8,392 nt of DNA, from assembly GCA_900543605.1 (NCBI GenBank), contig UQSK01000064.1, positions 1-8,392 on the forward strand, given 5' to 3'. Made by a program: the position numbers and the translations under genes. The stretch is from an uncultured Collinsella sp. (GTDB lineage Bacteria > Actinomycetota > Coriobacteriia > Coriobacteriales > Coriobacteriaceae). Every line of letters begins with the position of its first letter. The stretch's first letter is position 1. Below, piece by piece: positions 1-4,817 of the stretch. Under the pieces are notes generated by a model. It was given only the letters and a program-made list of their open reading frames with translations, was not told the origin of the DNA and did no database searches.

Positions 1-143
1 ACCCCATCGATCAACCACACCCCCACTCCAATGAGCGGGAATTGTATCAGGGAGGACTGACCAAGCCGCCCATAGAATCAGAAATGGAAGAATAGAGAGG
101 ATGAAAGATGATAACACTGCAGTAATTTTTTTGAGGCTCTCAT
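1..143 (-). CDS. DUF1648/SdpI-like membrane protein, N-terminal part only
   Basis: The minus-strand frame running to the left edge reads, from position 117, VLSSFILSILPFLILW, then WSVLPDTIPAHW and SGGVVDRWG. That is a first membrane segment followed by the LPxxIPxHW...G signature of DUF1648, found at the start of SdpI-like multi-pass membrane proteins (SdpI itself gives immunity to a killing peptide; many relatives have no known role). The best start is the ATG at 143-141, with an AAGGAG Shine-Dalgarno at 160-155 (11-nt gap). It is one frame away from the DUF1648 frame, and one extra A in the A7 run (126-132) would join them as MRASKKITAVLSS. The in-frame alternatives without a shift are GTG at 177 or 117, neither with a good Shine-Dalgarno. 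The gene therefore carries a one-base error, a real frameshift, or a weak GTG start. A -10-like TATACT lies at 197-192. The remainder of the protein is outside the window. Confidence 0.6.
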
Positions 144-245
144 CGATTCCGCATCTCCTTGCGCGCCCACATTTCACTCCGCCTTAAATCAAGTATACGT
201 TTTGGAACGGGATGTCACTCCGAACGCCTTACCCTCTTAGTGTGA

Positions 246-260
246 ATGCCGCTGCGGCAT
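246..260. promoter_or_regulatory. Palindrome upstream of pilin cassette 1
   Basis: The sequence ATGCCGC-T-GCGGCAT is a perfect 7+1+7 inverted repeat ending 71 bp before the first ATG of cassette 1. Near-identical 15-mers sit 74-75 bp before the start of cassettes 2 and 3. The shared position suggests an operator or an RNA element rather than chance. Just downstream, TTGACT (263-268) and TCTATC (286-291) with a 17-bp spacer could be a promoter, but the -10 is poor. Confidence 0.45.
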
Positions 261-317
261 TGTTGACTCATCCTTAGTAATCGCGTCTATCCTCTGCAGC
301 ATCAGCCAAAGCAATCC

Positions 318-338
318 GAGAGGAGCCTCACATGCATG
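318..338 (+). promoter_or_regulatory. RBS with two overlapping start codons, cassette 1
   Basis: A GAGAGGAG Shine-Dalgarno (318-325) precedes ATGCATG, which holds ATG#1 at 332 and ATG#2 at 336 in frames differing by one base. The gaps from AGGAG are 6 and 10 nt, so either could be used. The 24 bases from ATG#1 to the G run are one fewer than in the other cassettes. ATG#1 therefore needs a run of 7 or 10 G, and ATG#2 a run of 8 or 11, to enter the pilin frame. The observed 9 serves neither. Confidence 0.6.
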
Positions 339-1295
339 CAGCGGAAATTCCTTTCGGGGGGGGGTATCTCCCAGATTTACCCGCCGCCCGAAGGGGCAGT
401 CGACAGTCGAGTACGTACTGATCATCGCGATCATCGTCCTGGTGGTGCTGATCGCGGGACCGTGGGTCTCGTCGGCGATCACAAACCAGTTCAACACGGT
501 GGCGGGGACGCTCGGCAACGGAATCTCAAAGGGGAGCTGGGAGTCGGGCGGCACGGGCGGCGGCAACGGGTCGTTGACCGACGCCGACATCGTGGACCCC
601 GTTCACGGGATAGCGTTCGCCGTGTACTCGGAGGACGACCACAGCCTCATGTTCTACAAGCGCCGCGGGGCCCCCAGAGTCGGTGACATGCTCAACAGCC
701 GCCGCGTGACGGCGGTGTATACGGGGTTCGAAAATGGATACGTCACCGCGACCGTGGGAAACGACGGCAAGACGACTGCCCCCTGGTGGCCTAACAGAAA
801 TAATATCGTGGCCGTAAAGGCCATTGACGATGGCATAGAAATCCACTCGTTGGCATTTTGCTTTCAGTACATGGAGAACTGCAAGAGCTTTGATCTGGCA
901 AAGTTCGACATGTCGAACTGCACAAATCTGCAGCACGCATTCGCGTATTGCGGCAATGCGACTTCCTTCAGTATTTCAAGCTGGGATACGTCCTCGGTCG
1001 TCGAATTCGACTCGGCGCTCAAAAACCTTTACAAGGTCGAGGAGATTGACATCTCCGGATGGTCGACGCGGAAAGCCGGCGATTTACGTCTCCTTTTTCC
1101 ACCGACAGCTCGCTGAAAAGCGTGAAATTTGGACCAGGGTGGAAGACCTCAGATGTTATGGATATGCTCGGCATGTTTAGCTATTGCAAAAATCTAAACC
1201 TCGACTGTTCCGATTGGAATGTCCCAACCTATGCCAATCATAGTGACTTCAATCACTGCGCCCCCGGCGTTATCCTCCCGAAGGCGTGGCAATAG
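332..1295 (+). pseudogene. Cassette 1: Flp-type prepilin fused to BspA/DUF285-like domain, out of phase and frameshifted
   Basis: The pilin frame carries RRPKG|QSTVEY, a prepilin-peptidase site with Glu5-Tyr6 as in type IVb Flp pilins, then the stalk VLIIAIIVLVVLIAGPW (about 409-459) and a Gly/Ser-rich linker. The C-terminal part starts with AFAVYSEDDHSLMFYKR and VTAVYTGFENGY and continues into imperfect ~25-residue repeats (FDLAKFDMSNCTNLQHAF, SISSWDTSS, EEIDISGWST), typical of BspA-like DUF285 surface proteins. The gene is broken twice. The G9 run puts both ATGs out of frame: ATG#1 stops within about 30 codons and ATG#2 runs in a wrong frame to 686. Near 1083-1085 one base is missing: the frame ends at 1116, while the neighbouring frame continues FTSPFSTDSSLKSVKFG to the TAG at 1293-1295. 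One extra T there would give GDFTSPFSTDSS. The likely role when intact is an adhesin displayed on a pilus or membrane stalk. No terminator was seen after it. Confidence 0.7.
356..364 (+). repeat. Poly-G tract (G9), cassette 1
   Basis: Nine consecutive G lie 24 bases after ATG#1, inside the prepilin leader. Homopolymeric G runs of this length are classic slipped-strand sites in phase-variable surface genes. A small inverted repeat starts in the last Gs: GGGTA (362-366) with TACCC (378-382), and TCT (367-369) with AGA (373-375). Confidence 0.8.
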
Positions 1296-1440
1296 GTCTG
1301 AAGAAACAAAACGGCAAGCAGTTTATGTGGCGCGGGCACCCGTGCCGCCGTTGCCTCAGCGGCACGTTACGGGCTAGTCGGTTCGCCTTAACGTACGCTC
1401 TGCATGCAATATCAATCCCCATGCGAAGGGAGTGTCGCAT
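1296..1440 (+). other. Leader of cassette 2 with alternative hairpins
   Basis: This gap between cassettes 1 and 2 holds GTGCCGC (1342-1348), which can pair either with the preceding GCGGGCAC (1332-1339, one bulge) or with the following GCGGCAC (1359-1365, perfect 7 bp, 10-nt loop). No T run follows, so it is not an intrinsic terminator. The pilin reading frame is open back to 1286, but the residues before 1445 resemble nothing I recognise and are unlike cassette 3, so I treat this stretch as untranslated leader. Confidence 0.4.
1351..1365. promoter_or_regulatory. Degenerate palindrome upstream of cassette 2
   Basis: TTGCCTCAGCGGCAC matches the cassette 3 element TTGCCGCAGCGGCAA at 13 of 15 positions and lies 75 bp before ATG#1. 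The left arm is damaged, so the symmetry is partial. The candidate role is an operator or leader structure. Confidence 0.4.
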
Positions 1441-1447
1441 ATGCATG
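1426..1447 (+). promoter_or_regulatory. RBS with two overlapping start codons, cassette 2
   Basis: AAGGGAG (1426-1432) precedes ATG#1 at 1441 (8-nt gap) and ATG#2 at 1445 (12-nt gap). With ten G in the run, ATG#1 reads MHAAAINLRGGGIS and stops at TAG, whereas ATG#2 enters the pilin frame. The productive start here is therefore the one with the less favourable spacing, which may lower expression rather than abolish it. Confidence 0.6.
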
Positions 1448-2431
1448 CAGCGGCAATTAACCTTCGGGGGGGGGGTATCTCCTAGGAATACCCGCCTCCG
1501 AGGCCAAGGAGCCATCGAGTACGTTCTGGTCATCGCGATTATCGTCCTGGTTGTGATGATAGCCGGCCCTTGGGTCTCGTCGGCAATCAGGAACCAGTTC
1601 AACATGGTGGCGGGAGTATTGGTAAACGGGACAGCAGGTGGGACTTGGGAACCGAGCGGTTCCGGCAGCGGTAACGGCGCGGGTTCCGCGACCGTCCAGG
1701 CGGCGCTCGCCAAGGACGCGAAGGACTGGACCCTCGGTGAGCAGAAGGCAGTTGCCGAGGACATCGCCGCCAAGGGCGAGGCGTCGCCCGCCTACGCCAA
1801 GGCGAAGGCCGCGATGGATGCCGGCACCGAGTTCTCGATGAAGCTCACCGATGGCAAGACGCTGACTTACCGCATTATCGGCATCAATCATGATGACCTT
1901 GCAGGCGGATCCGGCAAGGCGGGCCTCACGTTCCTCACCACCACGACGGGCATTTGGTCCCCCATGAACGCGATTGACACCAACGCCGGCGGTTGGGAGA
2001 AGTCTGAACTCCGTCAGAAAATGAACTCCGGCAAGATCTGGAATCTGATGCCTTCCGATTTCCTGTCCAAGGTAAAGGCCGTCAAGAAGCTATCGAACAA
2101 TGTTGGGGGCGGTGATGAGAACAAGAACGCCGCCGTGACGGCTACCTCGGACAAGCTGTTCCTGCTCAGCTACTCTGAGATCGCCCCCACCTCCTATTGG
2201 GCATCCTATCCCTGGACTTCCTCCGAGGGCACCCAGTACGAGGCTTTCAAAGGCAAGGTGACGGAGAACTATAATCCCAACTCTGCCATTGCCATTGGCA
2301 GCGGTTGGTGGGAGCGTTCGGTGTTTCCGAACGCCTCGAAGGGCTTCCTCCATGTCGACAGCAGCGGCAATCCGTCGGACAGCAACTCCGCGCCGGGCTG
2401 GTTTTGCGTCTCCCCCGCCTGGTGCTTCTAG
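1445..2431 (+). CDS. Cassette 2: Flp-type prepilin with DUF6273-like C-terminal domain
   Basis: A 328-residue product from ATG#2. Residues 1-20 are a leader ending RLRG. Cleavage there exposes QGAIEYVLVI, with Glu5-Tyr6 of type IVb pilins, and a hydrophobic stalk to about residue 43. A Gly/Ser-rich linker (about 61-81) leads into an acidic helical segment (ATVQAALAKDAKDWTLGEQ) and then a DUF6273-like domain from about residue 127: YRIIGINHDD, MNAIDTNAGGWEKSELR, DKLFLLSYSEIA, GGT-type YEAF, WWERS, and a C-terminal SPAWCF. The likely location is outside the cell, on a pilus or anchored by the stalk. The function of the domain is not established. The reading frame depends on the G10 run at 1466-1475; one G more or fewer changes or abolishes it. 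The frame is open upstream to 1286, but the conserved RBS and leader favour 1445. A terminator follows 12 bp after the stop. Confidence 0.8.
   Translation: MQRQLTFGGGVSPRNTRLRGQGAIEYVLVIAIIVLVVMIAGPWVSSAIRNQFNMVAGVLVNGTAGGTWEPSGSGSGNGAGSATVQAALAKDAKDWTLGEQKAVAEDIAAKGEASPAYAKAKAAMDAGTEFSMKLTDGKTLTYRIIGINHDDLAGGSGKAGLTFLTTTTGIWSPMNAIDTNAGGWEKSELRQKMNSGKIWNLMPSDFLSKVKAVKKLSNNVGGGDENKNAAVTATSDKLFLLSYSEIAPTSYWASYPWTSSEGTQYEAFKGKVTENYNPNSAIAIGSGWWERSVFPNASKGFLHVDSSGNPSDSNSAPGWFCVSPAWCF
1466..1475 (+). repeat. Poly-G tract (G10), cassette 2
   Basis: Ten consecutive G lie 25 bases after ATG#1 and 21 after ATG#2, inside the cleavable leader. Immediately after it, GGGTAT-C-TCC (1473-1482) can fold on GGAATACCC (1485-1493) with a bulged C. 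The G9 runs in the other two cassettes show that this tract varies in length between copies. Confidence 0.85.
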
Positions 2432-2443
2432 CTTGTCTAGCGC

Positions 2444-2476
2444 AAAGCCCGCGTTACCCCGCGCGTGCTTTCTTTT
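2444..2476 (+). terminator. Intrinsic terminator of cassette 2
   Basis: AAAGC-C-CGCG (2444-2453) pairs with CGCG-T-GCTTT (2462-2471), with one C-T mismatch and an 8-nt loop, followed by CTTTT. It begins 12 bp after the stop and matches the position of the cleaner hairpin after cassette 3. Confidence 0.65.
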
Positions 2477-2626
2477 GGCGACCGAACGAACGGCTTCAGG
2501 TTCATGGCACGGGTAGTCGGATTGAAGAGAAATGGGGTCATACAGCGGCTCTCAGAGCGCCTGCCGCACTCCCCCGCCATTACCCTGCTGCGTCCTCGTA
2601 TTGAGTCCATCCTGCTTGGTGTTTCG
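2471..2626 (+). repeat. Conserved trailer repeat, copy 1
   Basis: This stretch aligns with 4221-4376 at an offset of 1749-1750 bases; by eye about 80-85% of positions agree. A 27-bp block (2535-2561) is identical. GCGGC (2545-2549) and GCCGC (2563-2567) can form a stem, with GCTCT-C-AGAGC inside it. Both strands have short open frames through it, but none has an RBS or a recognisable domain. A structured RNA or a recombination homology block is more likely than a gene. Confidence 0.6.
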
Positions 2627-2643
2627 AGTTCGGGGCGTATACA
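2616..2643 (+). promoter_or_regulatory. Possible promoter of the antitoxin-like gene
   Basis: TTGGTG (2616-2621), a 16-bp spacer and TATACA (2638-2643) lie about 50 bp before the start codon. Each box matches the sigma-70 consensus only partly. It is the best candidate in an otherwise promoter-poor gap. Confidence 0.3.
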
Positions 2644-2692
2644 GTGGGTGGATAATGGATTCACTTCGATGACGGCGTTGACGGGAGCGATC

Positions 2693-2920
2693 ATGGCGAT
2701 GCGCGAGATCGCGGTCAAGTTCGACGAGGACGAAAGAGCTTCGATTCAGGATAATGCGGACGCAGCGGGCATGTCCTTTTCCGAGTTCGTGAGAAGGGCC
2801 GCGCTCGAGAAGGCTGAGGGCATGGCGGACATCGAGGCCTACAACGAGGCCTTGGACGGGGATGGCGGCACCCGCTACCCGATGGAAGAGGTCATGCGCA
2901 TGGCAGCGGAGGCCGAGTGA
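2693..2920 (+). CDS. Orphan ribbon-helix-helix antitoxin-like protein
   Basis: A 75-residue product. MAMREIAVKFDEDERA gives the short beta strand followed by helix 1, and GMSFSEFVRRAALEKAEG gives the turn and helix 2 of a ribbon-helix-helix (MetJ/Arc) fold. The tail ADIEAYNEALDGDGGTRYPMEEVMRMA resembles the toxin-binding C-terminus of RelB/DUF6290-type antitoxins. The start at 2693 has GGGAG at 2683-2687 (5-nt gap); ATG at 2699 is the alternative. Such proteins normally bind and repress their own operon and neutralise a RelE-like toxin encoded just downstream. Here only an 11-codon frame beginning GTG (2917, overlapping the stop as GTGA) follows, so the toxin is missing or lost. It sits between two pilin cassettes; a regulatory role on them is possible but untested. 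Confidence 0.75.
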   Translation: MAMREIAVKFDEDERASIQDNADAAGMSFSEFVRRAALEKAEGMADIEAYNEALDGDGGTRYPMEEVMRMAAEAE

Positions 2921-3121
2921 CTATCCGCACGCATCGTCTGTCCCGGCTCTAAAGGTTTCTCTTGAGCGGGGTTCGGCTTATAGCTGGACCCCGCTTTACT
3001 GCGGCATTAAATCGTCTATCTAAAGGCATGAAGTGATTGTCCCGATAGGAATAGGAGCGATGCCCGAAGAGGGCATTATGGCGGCATTCAAGACGCTCGG
3101 TTCTCTCCCCTGCCGTCGTCG
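2921..3121 (+). other. Gene-poor gap before cassette 3
   Basis: After the antitoxin stop there is an 11-codon GTG frame ending at 2952 and the hairpin listed separately. A small hairpin ATGCCC-GAAGA-GGGCAT lies at 3060-3076. A 57-codon frame starts at 3060, runs through the RBS of cassette 3 and stops at TAA 3228-3230 just before the G run. Its AGGAG is only 2 nt from the ATG and its protein resembles nothing I recognise, so I do not call it a gene. Confidence 0.4.
2965..2998 (+). terminator. Possible terminator after the antitoxin-like gene
   Basis: AGCGGGGT (2965-2972) and ACCCCGCT (2988-2995) form a perfect 8-bp stem with a 15-nt loop, 44 bp after the stop. Only three or four T follow, so termination would be weak. 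Confidence 0.4.
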
Positions 3122-3136
3122 TTGCCGCAGCGGCAA
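3122..3136. promoter_or_regulatory. Palindrome upstream of cassette 3
   Basis: TTGCCGC-A-GCGGCAA is a perfect 7+1+7 inverted repeat, 74 bp before ATG#1. The arm GCGGCAA occurs again at 3220-3226, right after the start codons. The left arm TTGCCGC could therefore pair with the translation start in RNA as an alternative to local pairing. Confidence 0.45.
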
Positions 3137-3195
3137 GACCAAGGTAGATTCCCGCGATAACCCTACGCTCAACTTGTTTCTATTCACCCTGAGCG

Positions 3196-3219
3196 AAGGG
3201 AGTGTCACATATGCATGCA
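3196..3219 (+). promoter_or_regulatory. RBS with two overlapping start codons, cassette 3
   Basis: AAGGGAG (3196-3202) precedes ATG#1 at 3211 (8-nt gap) and ATG#2 at 3215 (12-nt gap). With nine G in the run, ATG#1 is the productive start and ATG#2 is out of frame. The segment from GCGAAGGG to the prepilin leader is almost identical to cassette 2. Confidence 0.6.
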
Positions 3220-4164
3220 GCGGCAATTAACCTTCGGGGGGGGGTATTTCCTAGGAATACCCGCCTCCGAGGGCAATCTATCATCGAGTACGTCCTGATC
3301 ATCGCGGTCATCGGCCTGGTCATCGTGTTCGCGGGGCCCGGCGTGGCCGGGGCCATCCGAAACCAGTTCAACCTGGTCGGCAACACTGTGAACAATGGGA
3401 CGACCGGCGGCATCGAGGGAGGTGCGGCTGGTGGAGGCTCCGCTGGGGCCGATTCCGCGACCGTCCAGGCGGCTATCGCTAAGGACGCGAAGGACTGGAC
3501 GCTCGATGAGCAGAAGGCGGTCGCCGAGGACATCGCCGCGAAGGGCGAGGCGTTGCCGGCGTACGCAAAGGCCGAGGCCGCTATGAATGCGGGGACGAAA
3601 TGGTCCGTCAAGCTGACGAACAGCAAGACGCTCGAATACCGCATCGTCGGCATCAACCACGATGATCTGGTCGACGGTTCCGGCAAGGCGGGTTTGACGT
3701 TCGAGGTAGCCAACACTGTCTTGGGCGCTCAGAGAATGAACGCAACCGGCACCAACGCTGGCGGTTGGGAGAAGTCGGAGCTTCGCAGCCGCCTCAACAG
3801 CGGTGACCTCTGGTCGCTCCTGCCCAGCGGGCTCCAGTCCAAGGTGAAGTCTGTCAAGAAGATGACCGACAACAAGAGCGGCGGTACCGCCGGCACGCCT
3901 TCGGCCACGACCGACAAGGTCTTCCTGCTCTCTACGACCGAGATATACGGGGACATGCAGTCCGATGGCACCCAGTACGAGTTCTACAAGTCCAAGGGCG
4001 TGACGACGTCGAACTACTCCGGAGCTTCGTCGAGTTACCATCACTGGACTCGCTCCGTGACTCCGAGCGCCTCCACGGGCTTCCGCTTTGTCGTTGGCAA
4101 CGGCGACTGGGACTACAGCAACGCGACTGGCGTCCCCTATGTGTTCCCCGCTTTCTCCTTCTAA
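3211..4164 (+). CDS. Cassette 3: Flp-type prepilin with DUF6273-like C-terminal domain
   Basis: A 317-residue product from ATG#1. The 21-residue leader ends RLRG and cleavage exposes QSIIEYVLIIAVIGLVIVFA, with Glu5-Tyr6 and the stalk helix of type IVb pilins. After a Gly/Ala/Ser linker comes the same acidic helical segment as in cassette 2 (DSATVQAAIAKDAKDWTL) and a DUF6273-like domain: YRIVGINHDD, MNATGTNAGGWEKSELR, DKVFLLSTTEIYG, YEFYKSKG, HWTRS, and the C-terminal VFPAFSF. It is closely similar to cassette 2 through the linker-to-middle part but differs sharply over the last 60 or so residues. No Tad/Flp assembly gene or prepilin peptidase is in the window, so secretion would use a system encoded elsewhere. 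GTG at 3202 is in frame but overlaps the Shine-Dalgarno. The frame depends on the G9 run at 3236-3244. Confidence 0.85.
   Translation: MHAAAINLRGGVFPRNTRLRGQSIIEYVLIIAVIGLVIVFAGPGVAGAIRNQFNLVGNTVNNGTTGGIEGGAAGGGSAGADSATVQAAIAKDAKDWTLDEQKAVAEDIAAKGEALPAYAKAEAAMNAGTKWSVKLTNSKTLEYRIVGINHDDLVDGSGKAGLTFEVANTVLGAQRMNATGTNAGGWEKSELRSRLNSGDLWSLLPSGLQSKVKSVKKMTDNKSGGTAGTPSATTDKVFLLSTTEIYGDMQSDGTQYEFYKSKGVTTSNYSGASSSYHHWTRSVTPSASTGFRFVVGNGDWDYSNATGVPYVFPAFSF
3236..3244 (+). repeat. Poly-G tract (G9), cassette 3
   Basis: Nine consecutive G lie 25 bases after ATG#1, in the leader, coding Arg-Gly-Gly-Val in the productive frame. A hairpin can form directly after it from GGGTATTTCC (3242-3251) and GGAATACCC (3254-3262), with one bulged T. 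Confidence 0.85.
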
Positions 4165-4194
4165 TTCATCTTTCTGTCTTTAGATTCATCTGTT

Positions 4195-4226
4195 AAGCCC
4201 GCACAGGCTGCGCGGGCTTTTCTTTT
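4195..4226 (+). terminator. Intrinsic terminator of cassette 3
   Basis: AAGCCCGC (4195-4202) and GCGGGCTT (4212-4219) form a perfect 8-bp stem with a 9-nt loop, followed by TTCTTTT. It lies 30 bp after the stop codon. Confidence 0.85.
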
Positions 4227-4376
4227 GGCAAGTGTACGAACGGTTTAGGTTCGCGGCACAGGTATTCGGGTTGAGGAGAAATAGGGTCATACAGCGGCTC
4301 TCAGAGCGCCAGCCGCACTCCTCCGCCATTACCTCTGCGGCGTCCTCGTATAGAGCCCGTCCTGCTTTGCGTTTCG
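4221..4376 (+). repeat. Conserved trailer repeat, copy 2
   Basis: This is the second copy of the trailer found after cassette 2. GCGGC (4294-4298) and GCCGC (4312-4316) can pair as in copy 1, and the base just before the right arm is the only change within the loop. Being downstream of the terminator, it would be transcribed only by readthrough or from its own promoter. Confidence 0.6.
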
Positions 4377-4621
4377 TTGCAACAGCCCACTTGTCCACCG
4401 ATCAAGTGGACTACTGGACTAAATACAGCGACACGCTTGTTCGTTACAGTCGCTATATCTGTGTAAATCGCCGCGATAAATTCGGCCTGTACTCGGCTGT
4501 ATACCAGCTACGCGTATGTAGATTCGTATCGCGTTAATAAATCGGCTCAAGCGTGTGCAAAACGCGCAAGTAACCGCAAAAGGCGATTATCGCGTAGGTA
4601 GATTATTGGCACCGCTTAAAA
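4377..4621. other. Gene-free AT-richer stretch at the island edge
   Basis: I see no gene here. CCACTTG (4388-4394) and CAAGTGG (4404-4410) could form a 7-bp hairpin. CGCGTATGTAGATT (4511-4524) recurs as CGCGTAGGTAGATT at 4591-4604, 80 bp away with one mismatch. Composition is more AT-rich than on either side. It separates the surface-protein region from tRNA-Pro. Confidence 0.4.
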
Positions 4622-4649
4622 CAAAAAAGTCAGGCACTAGGTGCCTGAC
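4622..4649 (-). terminator. Intrinsic terminator after tRNA-Pro
   Basis: On the minus strand GTCAGGCAC and GTGCCTGAC form a perfect 9-bp stem with a 3-nt loop (4629-4649), followed by TTTTTTGT. It lies 11 bp past the tRNA 3' end and ends both the tRNA transcript and any readthrough from coaBC. Confidence 0.9.
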
Positions 4650-4660
4650 CTGCAAACTTC

Positions 4661-4737
<77 letters not shown>

Positions 4738-4779
4738 AAGCTTTTGTTTGTTGCTCTGCTCTCGCTCGCAACAGGGAGT

Positions 4780-4809
4780 ATATTAACCCGAAACTTTAGA
4801 CTTGTGCAA
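4780..4809 (-). promoter_or_regulatory. Likely promoter of tRNA-Pro
   Basis: On the minus strand TTGCAC (4809-4804), an 18-bp spacer and TAATAT (4785-4780) lie between coaBC and the tRNA, with transcription expected to start near 4773. This would give a short 5' leader before the tRNA. The -35 is only a partial match. Confidence 0.5.
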
Positions 4810-4817
4810 GAACTTTT

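Noticed and set aside
336..686. 116-codon plus-strand frame from ATG#2 of cassette 1
   Set aside because: It is the out-of-phase reading of the pilin gene; Arg/Gly/His-rich shadow sequence with no domain.
1083..1096. Programmed -1 frameshift in the BspA-like gene
   Set aside because: No X-XXY-YYZ slippery heptamer in frame at the crossover; a simple one-base deletion explains it.
2270..2431. Diversity-generating retroelement target
   Set aside because: The variable C-terminus recalls such targets, but no reverse transcriptase, no template repeat and no A-specific substitution pattern was seen.
246..3136. CRISPR array from the repeated palindromes
   Set aside because: Copies are more than 1 kb apart with genes between; no regular spacers.
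3060..3230. 57-codon upstream frame overlapping the cassette 3 start, as a coupling leader peptide
   Set aside because: RBS gap too short and the upstream part is not conserved in cassette 2; only the nucleotide-conserved tail matches.
3205..4044. 279-codon minus-strand frame opposite cassette 3
   Set aside because: Shadow of the high-GC DUF6273 pilin gene; Arg-rich, no RBS, no recognisable domain.
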